Below, one piece after another: positions 17,041 to 25,309 of a DNA stretch of 64,000 nucleotides. The stretch lies in NCBI GenBank assembly GCA_036501145.1, contig DASYAV010000022.1, forward strand, positions 1-64,000. The letters run 5' to 3'. The stretch's first letter is position 1. Every line of letters starts with the position of its first letter. The position numbers and the translations under genes were made by a program. Under the pieces are notes generated by a model. It ran no database searches and was not told where the DNA came from. It saw nothing but the letters and a program-made list of their open reading frames with translations. The stretch is from PALSA-505 sp036501145 (GTDB lineage Bacteria > Actinomycetota > Actinomycetes > Streptosporangiales > Streptosporangiaceae).

Positions 17041-17952
17041 CTACGGCTCCCGGGCGAAGGCACGGACCGGGATGGTGCCGAATCCTTCGATACGCAGCGG
17101 CACTGCGGTGAACCGGACGCCCGTCGGGGGTAGCTGGTCGAGGCCGGTCAGGTGCTCGACGACGGGAATGCCGGCGGCGAGCAGCAGCGTGTGCGCGGGC
17201 CGTTCGCCGTCGTCGGTGTCGTCGATGTTGAGCGCGTCGATGCCGACGAGCGCGGCTCCGTGGCCGGCGAGCCAGGCGGCGCCGGCCCGGGTGAGGAAGT
17301 GCCGCTCCGTGGCGTAGGCCGGTGTCCCGAACCGGGTGTCGTCGCCGGTGTGCAGCAGCACGGCCCGGCCCCGGACGTCGTGTGCGGCCAGCGCGCCCAC
17401 GTCGATTCCGTGCTGGTGGGAGCCGGTGACCCGGACGACCACGGCGGGGAGGTCGACGGTGCGGGCCAGCGGGACCGCGCTCAGGTCGCCCCCGTCCGGG
17501 TAGCGGTGGTAGGGCGCATCGAGGTAGGTCCCGGTGTTGCCGATCAGCGTGAGCTGGTCGATGGCGAACTCGGTGCCGGGGGCGTAGTGCTCACGCGACG
17601 CTTCCCTGGTCAGATAGGGGCTGATCCGCGGGCCGGGGAGTCCCGGGTAGGTGACCATGCCGGCCCGGATCACGTGGCCGAGTTCGAAGAACCGTCCGCC
17701 TGTGGCCGTTGGGCCGGCTGGGTGATCCGACGGCCCGCCCCGGGTCCCCTTGTGCGGTTCGGCGAAAACCTCGACGTTGCTGAGTTCGGCCGTGTCGGTC
17801 ATCAGCAGGCCGAGCGAGGCGACGAACAGCGCGGCTATCTCGGCCTCGCGGATGTCGGGTCCGGGAACGTCGACGCGGAACCCGTGAACGGCCAGGTCAC
17901 CACCGTTGCTGAAGGTGATGACAGCATCGAAGGAGGCACGGTACTCGGTCAT
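17041..17952 (-). CDS. cyclase / arylformamidase-like protein with altered metal motif
   Basis: A 303-residue protein, start ATG 17952 (MTEYRASFDAVITFSNGG). Residues 1-75 are an extra N-terminal segment not recognised. From about 85 on it is a cyclase-family (PF04199) domain: FFELGHVIRAGMVTYPGLP, RTVDLPAVVVRVTGS, AVLLHTGDDTRFG, LVGIDALNIDDTDDGERPAH. The family motif HxGTHxDxPxH reads NTGTYLDAPYH (139-149), so the two histidines normally binding metal are Asn139 and Tyr143 while Asp145 and His149 remain. It may use a different metal site or substrate. It is transcribed toward the ABC permease and has its own upstream region shared with the ArsR gene. Confidence 0.8.
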   Translation of the reverse strand: MTEYRASFDAVITFSNGGDLAVHGFRVDVPGPDIREAEIAALFVASLGLLMTDTAELSNVEVFAEPHKGTRGGPSDHPAGPTATGGRFFELGHVIRAGMVTYPGLPGPRISPYLTREASREHYAPGTEFAIDQLTLIGNTGTYLDAPYHRYPDGGDLSAVPLARTVDLPAVVVRVTGSHQHGIDVGALAAHDVRGRAVLLHTGDDTRFGTPAYATERHFLTRAGAAWLAGHGAALVGIDALNIDDTDDGERPAHTLLLAAGIPVVEHLTGLDQLPPTGVRFTAVPLRIEGFGTIPVRAFAREP

Positions 17953-18056
17953 GCGGCGATACCCACCCGGCAACCCTACTGAGGCTTGACGGGGCGAACG
18001 CCGGCTGGCTGGCGCTGCGCGGGCGGGTCGGCGCAGCCGTTATTCCAAAGAATTGC

Positions 18057-18086
18057 TTGACATCCTGTCGCCGACGCGCGGATTAT
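18057..18086 (+). promoter_or_regulatory. TTGACA-18-GATTAT promoter giving leaderless mRNA
   Basis: TTGACA at 18057-18062 and GATTAT at 18081-18086 lie 18 bases apart. The ATG of the ArsR gene is only seven bases after the -10 box and has no Shine-Dalgarno, so the transcript probably starts at or near the ATG. CCAAG and CTTGG, in inverted orientation at 18088-18103, flank the start codon and could be an autoregulatory operator. Confidence 0.6.
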
Positions 18087-18093
18087 CCCAAGC

Positions 18094-18735
18094 ATGTCCT
18101 TGGAATCACCTGGCCAGTCCCCGCGGCCGCCCGAGGGGGCCACGCCTGTCCGGCGCTGGCGGGTCCTGGATGACCCGGTGGCGATCCGCGCGCTGGCGCA
18201 CCCGCTGCGGATGGATCTCATGGCGGTCATGCACCGCCTGGGCCGGGCGACGACCGCGGAGGCCGCCCGCGAGGTCGGCGTCAGTCACGGCCTCGCCTCT
18301 CACCACCTGCGCCAGCTGGCAAAGTACGGTTTCGTCGAGCAGATCGCCGGCAAGGACAACCGGGAACGCCCGTGGCGGCTTGTGGCCACGTCCTACCGGT
18401 GGGGCGACGGCCTGTCCACGCCCGAGGGCACGGCGGCCACCGACATCCTGGAACAGGTCCTCGCCGAGCGCGCACTGTCGGAGTTCCTGGACTGGCAGCA
18501 GCACCGGGCCGGCTGGCCCGCTCCCTGGCGTGCGGATGCCGGCCTCAGGCAGTCGACCTTCTACCTGACCGAGGCGGAGTTCACCGAGATCATCGCGGCC
18601 ATCGACGCGCTGCTCCGGCGGTATGCCGAGGACAGGCCGCTCGACGATCTCGCCTCCCGGCCCGCGGGTGCCGCTGCCATCGACTTCACGATCATCGCCA
18701 CTCCGGCCGCCAAAGAGCCACCCGCGCGGAGCTGA
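18094..18735 (+). CDS. ArsR-type winged-helix regulator
   Basis: A 213-residue regulator. The winged-helix domain (about 25-105) includes DPVAIRALAHPLRMDLMAVM, the recognition helix VSHGLASHHLRQLAKYGFVE and the wing KDNRERPWRLV. The rest is helical (DILEQVLAERALSEFLDWQQ). The same layout recurs in the paralogous gene at 33473. It is one base upstream of an MFS exporter gene and is probably a ligand-responsive repressor of both. No cysteine pair of the metal-sensing ArsR type is seen. Confidence 0.9.
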   Translation: MSLESPGQSPRPPEGATPVRRWRVLDDPVAIRALAHPLRMDLMAVMHRLGRATTAEAAREVGVSHGLASHHLRQLAKYGFVEQIAGKDNRERPWRLVATSYRWGDGLSTPEGTAATDILEQVLAERALSEFLDWQQHRAGWPAPWRADAGLRQSTFYLTEAEFTEIIAAIDALLRRYAEDRPLDDLASRPAGAAAIDFTIIATPAAKEPPARS

Positions 18736-18736
18736 C

Positions 18737-20032
18737 GTGCGGACCGCCTGGCGCCTGGTGGCGGGTCATCGTGACCTGCGGCTCGTGCTGTCGGCCGCGC
18801 TGGTCTCGCAGGCCGGGGACTGGATCCTGCTGACCGGCCTGCTGTACCACGTCTACGCGCTGACCGGCTCGACCGCCGCGTCCGGGCTCACCATGCTGTC
18901 GTCGTTCCTCCCGCAGATGCTGCTCGGCCCGGTCGCGGGCGTCTTCGCCGACCGGTGGAACCGGAAGCTGACGATGATCGCCGCCGACGTGCTGCTCGCG
19001 GCCGGGCTGCTGCCGCTGCTGGCCGTCGGTGGCCGGGGCCAGATCTGGATCGTGTTCGCCGTGCTGATCTGGGAGGGCGCGATCCAGCAGTTCTTCTCCC
19101 CGGCGCAGCGGGCGATGATCCCGCGGCTGGTCCCAGATGAGCAGCTGGTGACGGCGAACGCGCTCAGCGGCCAGGTGGGCGACCTCTCCCGGCTGGCCGG
19201 CTCGGCACTGGGCGGGATCATCGTGGCGACCGGCGGGATCACCGGCGTGGCTCTGGCGGACGCGGCCAGTTTCCTCGCATCGGCGGGCTTGCTGACGCTC
19301 ACCCGTACCAGCGGCGCGGTATCGCCGGGGCAGGGGCCGCCAAAGCGGTCGGGCCGTCTCGCGGCCATCGGGCGGGACCTGGGTGATGGACTGCGGCTGG
19401 CCGCCCACGACGGGCTGCTCCGGGCACTGATGATCTTCGCCCTGGTCACCGGCGTGGGCGAGGGGATCGTGGCCACGCTGGTCGCACCTTTCGTCCGGCA
19501 TGTTCTCGGAGGAGGCAGCCAGGCGTTCGGCCTGCTGCTCGCCGCCCAGGCGATCGGCGGCATCGCCGGCGGCGTCCTGGCCGTTTCGCTCGGGCAGCGG
19601 GTTCGGCCCGCGCTGCTATTCAGTTACGGGGCTGTGGCGCTCGGCCTGGTCGACCTGGCCACCTTCCTCTACCCGCTCGGTTACGTCGCGGTGTGGCCGG
19701 CGCTGGCCGGCGGCGCCCTCGCCGGGCTGCCTGTCGCGCTCATGGTGGCGGGCATGATGACGCTCTTCCAGCAGGGCACAGCGGACAGTTTCCGCGGCCG
19801 GGTGTTCGGCGCATACGGCGCCACCCAGGGCTTCGCCGTGCTGGCGGGAACTCTGGCCGGCGGGCTGCTCGCCCGCCCACTCGGGATCATCGCGGTCATC
19901 TCGGTGCAGGGAGCCGCGTACCTGGCCGCCGGCGTGGTGATGGCGGTGTGGCTGCGCGATCACCACGCCGCGTCGCGGCCGGCAGGGCAGCAGTTCCGGC
20001 CGGCCCCCGACCAGGCCGGCGACCGGGGATAA
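18737..20032 (+). CDS. MFS exporter
   Basis: A 431-residue, 12-helix exporter of the EntS/MFS-drug type. The start is GTG at 18737, with GGAG six to eight bases upstream, one base after the regulator stop. N-terminal VSQAGDWILLTGLLYHVYALTG and the loop-2 FADRWNRKLTMIAADVLLAA motif are present, then SPAQRAMIPRLVPDEQLVTANAL, typical of this family. The end is a hydrophilic tail with Ala/Arg/Pro. It probably pumps out a hydrophobic compound sensed by the preceding regulator. Confidence 0.9.
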   Translation: MRTAWRLVAGHRDLRLVLSAALVSQAGDWILLTGLLYHVYALTGSTAASGLTMLSSFLPQMLLGPVAGVFADRWNRKLTMIAADVLLAAGLLPLLAVGGRGQIWIVFAVLIWEGAIQQFFSPAQRAMIPRLVPDEQLVTANALSGQVGDLSRLAGSALGGIIVATGGITGVALADAASFLASAGLLTLTRTSGAVSPGQGPPKRSGRLAAIGRDLGDGLRLAAHDGLLRALMIFALVTGVGEGIVATLVAPFVRHVLGGGSQAFGLLLAAQAIGGIAGGVLAVSLGQRVRPALLFSYGAVALGLVDLATFLYPLGYVAVWPALAGGALAGLPVALMVAGMMTLFQQGTADSFRGRVFGAYGATQGFAVLAGTLAGGLLARPLGIIAVISVQGAAYLAAGVVMAVWLRDHHAASRPAGQQFRPAPDQAGDRG

Positions 20033-20043
20033 GGCGGCGCCGG

Positions 20044-20997
20044 CTATTGCGGGCAGGTCCTGTCCAGCCGGGCGGCGAACGCGTCGAGGCGCGCCCGGTC
20101 CGGCGCGGTCGCCGAGCCGGCCTGAGTGACGGCGAAGGCGGCGGCGAGGTTGGCGGTGCGGGCGGCGGCCACCAGGTCACCGGTCCGCCGCAGCTCGGCG
20201 AGCAGCGCACCGGTGTGCGCGTCGCCGGCTCCAGTGCTGTCGACGGCGGTAACCGCGGGCGCGGGCACATGCCGGCCGGTGAATCCGGCACCGAACAGGG
20301 TGCACCCCCGCGGGCCGTCCCTGACCAGGATGACCGCCCCGGGAGCGAGCCGCCCCCTGCTTGGCTCCGGCCGGGTCGTGCCGAACAGCAGCCCGGCTTC
20401 ACGTGCGTTGAGGGTCAGCAGCGAGGTGCGGCGCAGCACCGGCTCCAGCACGGCGCCCGGGATCTCCCCGGCGAGCGGTCCCGGGTCGAGGACCAGCAGC
20501 ACGTCGCCGAGCTGCCCGCACCAGGCGGCGATGCCGGGCCCGCCCGGGTAGCACAGGTCGTAGCCGGACAGGTAGACCGCCTCACCGGGTCCCGGGTTCA
20601 CGCGGCTCAGCTCGGCCAGGCTGAGCCCGGCTTCAGCGCCGGGGCTGGTGACGAACGTGCGTTCGCCGTCCGGCTCGACGAGCCCGAGGGTGAACCCGCT
20701 GTCGCCGGCCGGCTGGGGCAGGAGAATCCCGATACCCTCCGCGGCTAGCGCGGCGGCGATGACGGACCCGAACGGCCCGGTGCCGACGTGGCCGGCCAGG
20801 GCGCACGGCATCCCCAGCCGGGCCGCCGCGGCCAGGACGTTGAACCCGCCGCCGGCCTGCAGCACCGCGGCCGAGGCCAGCACGTCGCCACCGCGGTCGG
20901 GTAGCCCGGGCACGCGCATCATCACGTCGGCGATGACGCTGCCGACCAGAGTCAGCCGCGCTGGCCGCCAGGCACCCGCAGCGGTGCCGGCCGTCAT
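20044..20997 (-). CDS. PfkB-family carbohydrate kinase (ribokinase-like)
   Basis: A 317-residue sugar or nucleoside kinase. The N-terminal glycine motif (GGGFNVLAAAARLG) and the C-terminal signature DSTGAGDAHTGALLAEL with catalytic Asp are present; GSVIADVMMRVP opens the fold. The start overlaps the ADP-ribosylglycohydrolase stop by four bases. Together with the hydrolase it likely phosphorylates ribose or a nucleoside released by glycosidic cleavage. The exact substrate cannot be told from sequence. Confidence 0.9.
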   Translation of the reverse strand: MTAGTAAGAWRPARLTLVGSVIADVMMRVPGLPDRGGDVLASAAVLQAGGGFNVLAAAARLGMPCALAGHVGTGPFGSVIAAALAAEGIGILLPQPAGDSGFTLGLVEPDGERTFVTSPGAEAGLSLAELSRVNPGPGEAVYLSGYDLCYPGGPGIAAWCGQLGDVLLVLDPGPLAGEIPGAVLEPVLRRTSLLTLNAREAGLLFGTTRPEPSRGRLAPGAVILVRDGPRGCTLFGAGFTGRHVPAPAVTAVDSTGAGDAHTGALLAELRRTGDLVAAARTANLAAAFAVTQAGSATAPDRARLDAFAARLDRTCPQ

Positions 20998-22064
20998 CGG
21001 GGACCGGGGCCGGCGTTGCCGTCGGGTGTCTCCGCGGCCAGGAAGGCAGAGCCACGTTCGGATATCTGATCGCGCAGCGACAGCAGCTCACCGGCGAGCT
21101 CCAGCAGGGCCGCGTCCGGGTTGGCGGTCAGCACCGTTTCGACGGCGGCGCCGGGGAAGGCGGACAGGCCGTGGCAGGCGCCGAGCATGGCACCGGTCAT
21201 CGCGGCCACCGTGTCGGTGTCACCACCGAGCCCCGCGGCAGCCAGGCATGCCTGCCAGGGGTCACCGGGATACAGCCGGGCCAGGGCGAACGCGGCGGGT
21301 ACCGCCTCCTGTGTCGCCACGCCGGTGCCCACGAGCCGGTAGACCCGGTCGAGCGGGTCCGCCGATCCGGCCCGCACCAGGTCGCGAGCCCACACGATGC
21401 GCTCGGCCACGTCGGCGCCGGCGACGTAGTGGCCGCGGCGCGCGCCCAGCCTGGCCGCGGCGACGCCTGTCTGCGCCGCCTGCTCAGGACCGGCTCCGTC
21501 GATGCCCGCGCTGACCGTCGCCGCCACGGCTGCCGCCCCGGCGTTGGCCACCGTGGTGTCGTGGGTGACCCGGCCGACGTCGGCCACCACGTCCGCCAGC
21601 CGGTCCAGCGGGTCAGGCGGCACCGCGACGCCGATGGGAGCGACCCGCATGGCCGCGCCGTTCGTGTCTCCCCAGCGGCCGGCCTGATCGGCCGGCACGC
21701 CGCGGCGGAAGGCCTCGAGGGCCCGCCGGGTGGACGGCCCCAGCAGGTCGGCCGAACCGATCTGCTTCATGGTTTCCTGCCAGGCCAGCAACTCCCTGGC
21801 CAGCTTCTGGTGGTCCACCCGCCCGCCGCCGTCGACCAGCAGCCGGCCGACGATGAGCGCCTGGTCGGTGTCGTCGGTGACTCGCCCGGCGGCGGTACCC
21901 GAGCTGATCTCGTTCTCGGCCGGCGCGGGCACGAAACCGGCCAGCGTGCCAACCAGCTCGCGGATGCGCCGGCGGGACATCATCTGCGTCGGCATGCCGA
22001 GCGCGTCGCCGATCGCGAGGCCTACCAGCGCCCCCCGGGCACGATCGGCACGGGGGGCGGTCAC
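20994..22064 (-). CDS. ADP-ribosylglycohydrolase family protein
   Basis: A 356-residue hydrolase of the ARH fold, start GTG 22064. Metal-binding motifs are seen: GALVGLAIGDALGMP at the N-terminus, VTDDTDQAL, and GGDTDTVAAMTGAMLGA near the C-terminus, with the paired Asp residues that hold two Mg ions. VRVAPIGV and HDTTVANAGAAAVAA are also typical. Such proteins hydrolyse N-glycosidic ribose bonds. With the NCS1 permease, GntR regulator and PfkB kinase it fits a nucleoside or nucleobase-riboside breakdown unit. The GTGA overlap joins it to the GntR gene. Confidence 0.9.
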   Translation of the reverse strand: MTAPRADRARGALVGLAIGDALGMPTQMMSRRRIRELVGTLAGFVPAPAENEISSGTAAGRVTDDTDQALIVGRLLVDGGGRVDHQKLARELLAWQETMKQIGSADLLGPSTRRALEAFRRGVPADQAGRWGDTNGAAMRVAPIGVAVPPDPLDRLADVVADVGRVTHDTTVANAGAAAVAATVSAGIDGAGPEQAAQTGVAAARLGARRGHYVAGADVAERIVWARDLVRAGSADPLDRVYRLVGTGVATQEAVPAAFALARLYPGDPWQACLAAAGLGGDTDTVAAMTGAMLGACHGLSAFPGAAVETVLTANPDAALLELAGELLSLRDQISERGSAFLAAETPDGNAGPGPR

Positions 22065-22771
22065 AGCAGGTACCCGTAGCTGGTCTCCAGGCTGAAGTGC
22101 CCAGGGTCGAGCAACGTGGTTACCCGTTCGATCGGGGCACCGTCCTGCCCGTAGGTCGTGCAGGTGCAGGCGAGGAACGCGGCACCGGGCGTGGCATCCA
22201 GCGCGTCCGCGTCCGCCGCGCCGAGGTGGACCAGCGCGACCCGTTCCCGGCCGCCCACCGGGCGCAGCCCGAAGGCGGTGAGCGTGGCGGTCAGCGAGTT
22301 CCGGCACAGGCCGGTGCGGAGCACGTCCGCGAACTCGGCCCGCCAGGGCAGCCTGCTGCGCTCCAGGCTGACCAGCTCGCCGGTGGGCAGCCCACGCCGG
22401 CGGTCCAGGGCGAGGAAGCCCGGGCCGGGCAGGCCCAGCTCAGCGGCCAGGTCAGGCAGCACCAGCCGGTCAAGCCGGAGAATCTCGGCGGTGGTCTGCA
22501 CCCCGTGCCGGGCCAGCGCGCGCGACCAGCCGAGCCGCTCATCCAGCCGGTGCCCGTCGAAGGCGACAAACGACCCCGCGCCCGGGTGCTTCTCGATCAG
22601 CCCGTCGGCCTCGAGCCGGGCCAGCGCCTGTCGGACGGTGCCCCGCGACACCTCGAACCGGGCGGCCAGCTCGTGCTCGCCGGGCAGCCGGCTGCCCGGC
22701 GCGAGCGTGCCGCCGATGATCTCCTGCGCCAGCCGCGATGAGACATGCGCGTGCTTGACCTGTACAGACAT
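22061..22771 (-). CDS. GntR/HutC-family transcription regulator
   Basis: A 236-residue regulator, ATG at 22771 preferred over an in-frame GTG/ATG 12 codons upstream because it begins the winged-helix (MSVQVKHAHVSSRLAQEI). The HTH has SRLPGEHELAARFEVSRGTVRQAL and the wing LIEKHPGAGSFVA. The C-terminal UTRA domain (about 75-236) binds the inducer (LERSRLPWRAEFAD, YGQDGAPIERVTTLLDP). It divides the locus from the divergent permease gene. Just upstream GACATGTC (22767-22774) is palindromic and overlaps the start, a candidate operator. Confidence 0.92.
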   Translation of the reverse strand: MSVQVKHAHVSSRLAQEIIGGTLAPGSRLPGEHELAARFEVSRGTVRQALARLEADGLIEKHPGAGSFVAFDGHRLDERLGWSRALARHGVQTTAEILRLDRLVLPDLAAELGLPGPGFLALDRRRGLPTGELVSLERSRLPWRAEFADVLRTGLCRNSLTATLTAFGLRPVGGRERVALVHLGAADADALDATPGAAFLACTCTTYGQDGAPIERVTTLLDPGHFSLETSYGYLL

Positions 22772-22870
22772 GTCCGACACGATAACAGGATGATCGCAGG
22801 CGGCCACCGCCGGCCATAGCCGTGGCCCGGCCGCTTACGAGGGCAGACGGTCCCGTCAGGAGCAGTAAGC

Positions 22871-24355
22871 ATGGTCACTCTGCGGCGCAAGCGCCAGACC
22901 GGTACCGGGCAGGCAGCCCCGGGTATCCCGCTGGAACTCAACGGCACCAACGTCATCGGCGAGGATGAGCGCAAGGGCAGCCCGCGCTCGCTGTTCTGGC
23001 CCTGGTTCGCGGCCAATGTCTCCGTGCTCGGCCTGAGCTACGGGGCGTTCCTGCTCGGCTTCGTCATCTCGTTCTGGCAGGCCGTCGTGGCCGGAATCAT
23101 CGGGATCGTGCTGTCCTTCCTGCTGGTCGGGTTCGTCTCGCTGGCCGGCAAGCGCGGCTCGGCGCCGACGATGATCCTCAGCCGGGCCGCGTTCGGGGTG
23201 CGCGGCAACGCACTGCCCGCTTTCGTCAGCTACCTGCTGCTGGTTGGCTGGGAGATCGTTCTCGTGGCGCTGGCCACGCTCGCCACCGCGACCGTCTTCG
23301 GCCGCCTGGGGTGGGGCGGCGGCAACGCGGTCAAGGTGATCGCGTTCATCGTGGTGATCGCGATCATCGTGGCCAGCGGGATGCTCGGATTCGACGTGAT
23401 CATGAAGGTGCAGACGGCCATCACGATACTGACCGTGGTGCTGACCATCGGCTACATCGCGCTGACCGCCGACCACGTCTCCTGGCATATCGTCAACGGG
23501 CTGCCGTCCGGCTCGGCGCAGGCGGTCATCGGGGCCACCGTATTCGCCATCACCGGATTCGGCCTGAGCTGGGCCAACTCCGCCGCCGACTACTCCAGGT
23601 ACCTGCCGCGGGGGTCCTCCGGCCGCGGCGTGGTCGGGTGGAGCACGTTCGGCTCCAGCGTCGCGCCGATCGTCCTCATCGTCTCCGGGGTTCTGCTGGC
23701 CGGCTCCAGCCACGCGCTCAGCAGCGCCATCGGCGCCGACCCGATCGGCGCGCTGACCACGATCCTGCCCACCTGGTACCTGGTGCTGTTCGCCATCGTG
23801 GCGATCCTCGGCATCGTAGGCGGGGCAGTCCTCGACATCTACTCCTCCGGCCTCGCCCTGCTCACCCTCGGGCTCCCCGCCCCCCGCTGGGCTGCGGCCG
23901 GGATCGACGGCGTCCTCTGCACCGCGGGCACGATCTACGTGGTCTGGTTCGCCAGCAACTTCATCGGACCGTTCCAGGGCTTCCTGATCACGCTCGGGGT
24001 GCCGATCGCCGCCTGGTGCGGCATCTTCCTCGCCGACCTCACGCTGCGCCGCGCCCCCTACGCCGAGAGCAGCCTGTATGACCCGCGCAGCCGCTACGGC
24101 ACCGTCAACTGGGTGGCGGTCGGCCTGATCGTGGCCGGCACCGGCATCGGCTGGGGCCTGGTCACCAACACGCTCGCGGGCTGGCTGTCCTGGCAGGGCT
24201 ATCTGCTCTCCCCATTCGGCCTCGGCGGCAAGGGCGGAGCCTGGGCCTACGCGGGGCTCGGCGTGGTCGTGTCGCTCGCGATCGGCTACATCGGCTATGC
24301 GCTGCTGTCGGCCGGGCGGGTGCGCGCCCAGGAGCGCGCCCCACAGCAGGCGTAG
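22871..24355 (+). CDS. NCS1-family nucleobase permease
   Basis: A 494-residue, 12-helix cytosine/purine/hydantoin permease. It has the NCS1 opening GSPRSLFWPWFAANVSVLGL, the glycine-rich GTNVIG loop, SWANSAADYSRYLPR between helices 6 and 7, and FLADLTLRRAPY late in the chain. The ATG at 22871 follows a sequence with GGAGCAG. It is divergent from GntR and is presumably its target. Import of a nucleobase or riboside would feed the hydrolase and kinase on the other side. Confidence 0.9.
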   Translation: MVTLRRKRQTGTGQAAPGIPLELNGTNVIGEDERKGSPRSLFWPWFAANVSVLGLSYGAFLLGFVISFWQAVVAGIIGIVLSFLLVGFVSLAGKRGSAPTMILSRAAFGVRGNALPAFVSYLLLVGWEIVLVALATLATATVFGRLGWGGGNAVKVIAFIVVIAIIVASGMLGFDVIMKVQTAITILTVVLTIGYIALTADHVSWHIVNGLPSGSAQAVIGATVFAITGFGLSWANSAADYSRYLPRGSSGRGVVGWSTFGSSVAPIVLIVSGVLLAGSSHALSSAIGADPIGALTTILPTWYLVLFAIVAILGIVGGAVLDIYSSGLALLTLGLPAPRWAAAGIDGVLCTAGTIYVVWFASNFIGPFQGFLITLGVPIAAWCGIFLADLTLRRAPYAESSLYDPRSRYGTVNWVAVGLIVAGTGIGWGLVTNTLAGWLSWQGYLLSPFGLGGKGGAWAYAGLGVVVSLAIGYIGYALLSAGRVRAQERAPQQA

Positions 24356-24449
24356 CGAAGACCGCCGCGCAACAGCCGGGAGACTGACCCGGCTGACCAT
24401 GACGGGGCTTCGCGATCGGGGACATCAGCTCTCAGGCGGTGTCTCCCGC

Positions 24450-24788
24450 TCACTGCGACTTAGTGGACCAGCCCGCGGCGAGGGGCGTGTCAGTGCCGAC
24501 CCGGCCGAGGGGCCCGGCGCCGCCGGGCGAGCCCAGCGGGGCATCCTGGCCCGGGAGGGTTTCGGTGAAGAACGCGATGTTGTCCGCCGCCCAGACAGGA
24601 TCCGGTGTGTCGTCCGGGCCGAGGATCGCGTCGACCGGGCACTCCGGCAGGCAGGCGCCGCAGTCGATGCACTCTTCAGCGCTGATGTAGCGCTTCCGCT
24701 CGCCCTCGTAGATGCAGTCCACGGGGCAGCAGTCGACGCAGGAGCCGTCAAGCTCGTCGATGCACTCGGCAGTGATCACGTACGCCAT
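24450..24788 (-). CDS. fdxA: ferredoxin (7Fe, 3Fe-4S/4Fe-4S type) with C-terminal tail
   Basis: A 112-residue ferredoxin. The first cluster loop has Cys9, Cys17, then Cys20, Cys21 and Cys25 (CVDCCPVDC), so there is one extra Cys compared with the usual CxxxCPVDC. The second motif CIDCGACLPECPVDAI (Cys40, 43, 46, 50) is a normal 4Fe-4S site. The body ends near residue 75; the last 37 residues are a low-complexity tail (GSPGGAGPLGRVGTD) not usual for the family. It donates electrons to an unidentified partner, possibly a P450 or dioxygenase elsewhere. The downstream end is convergent with the NCS1 gene. Confidence 0.92.
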   Translation of the reverse strand: MAYVITAECIDELDGSCVDCCPVDCIYEGERKRYISAEECIDCGACLPECPVDAILGPDDTPDPVWAADNIAFFTETLPGQDAPLGSPGGAGPLGRVGTDTPLAAGWSTKSQ

Positions 24789-24849
24789 GGATAGTCAGCT
24801 CCAGGTGAGCGTGTTGGCGATCGGGTAGATCCGCTGTATGTCTGCATGC

Positions 24850-24884
24850 CCCCGGTCACCCCAAACACGCCGGGGTGACCGGGG
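24850..24884 (-). terminator. strong 13-bp GC hairpin after the DUF4242 gene
   Basis: CCCCGGTCACCCC at 24850-24862 and GGGGTGACCGGGG at 24872-24884 form a perfect 13-bp stem with a 9-base loop. It lies 18 bases after the DUF4242 stop and before the ferredoxin start, both on the minus strand. No U-run is seen, as is common in high-GC terminators. It may separate the two transcripts. Confidence 0.65.
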
Positions 24885-24902
24885 TCATGCAGCCGCAGTC
24901 CG

Positions 24903-25175
24903 TCAGCCAGGGGATAGCAGCCCCGAGAGTTCGGCGGCGCTCAGCGTGTAGTCGAGTTCGTTGATGGAGTCGAACGGGAAGCCGACCCGCTCGAACTCTT
25001 GCTCGACCGCGGTGGCGCTGTCAGCCTCGTAGAGCGATGCGATGAAGCCGGTGCCGGTGTTGACGTAGAGCTGCCGGAAGGTCGCGTGGACGTTTTTGGC
25101 GACGTCAGGGGCGTATCCTGCGATTTCCTCCGGTGACAGGCCGGGGGCTTGATGGAGGCTCAGGAATAGAGGCAT
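24903..25175 (-). CDS. DUF4242 (nickel-binding-like) protein
   Basis: A 90-residue protein, start ATG at 25175. It matches the small DUF4242 dimeric alpha/beta fold: MPLFLSLHQAPGLSPEEI, HATFRQLYVNTGTGFIASLYEADSA and VGFPFDSINEL. The His in LSLHQAP and another in NVHATF are possible ligands; the Streptomyces member binds nickel. Its role is unknown. It shares the upstream region with the divergent cupin genes, so the three may be co-regulated. Confidence 0.8.
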   Translation of the reverse strand: MPLFLSLHQAPGLSPEEIAGYAPDVAKNVHATFRQLYVNTGTGFIASLYEADSATAVEQEFERVGFPFDSINELDYTLSAAELSGLLSPG

Positions 25176-25238
25176 GGCATTCTCTTTCGAAATAGGGTGC
25201 TTTGTCTAAATGGTTGCGCTGTGGGCTGAATGGGGGAC

Positions 25239-25268
25239 TTGCGGCCTCCCTTCGCCTTGTACTGTAAT
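25239..25268 (+). promoter_or_regulatory. candidate promoter for the cupin pair
   Basis: TTGCGG (25239-25244) and TGTAAT (25263-25268) are 18 bases apart in an AT-richer gap between the divergent DUF4242 and cupin genes. The GTG start of the first cupin lies about 42 bases further. The -35 match is only moderate. Confidence 0.35.
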
Positions 25269-25309
25269 GGTGGCCTCTGTTCCATGTGACGCTAAATAAT
25301 GAGGCGAGC

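Noticed and set aside
22856..24400. 514-residue open frame antisense to the NCS1 permease
   Set aside because: Its residues are Gly/Ala/Arg/Asp-rich shadow coding with no family pattern; the plus-strand permease is clear.
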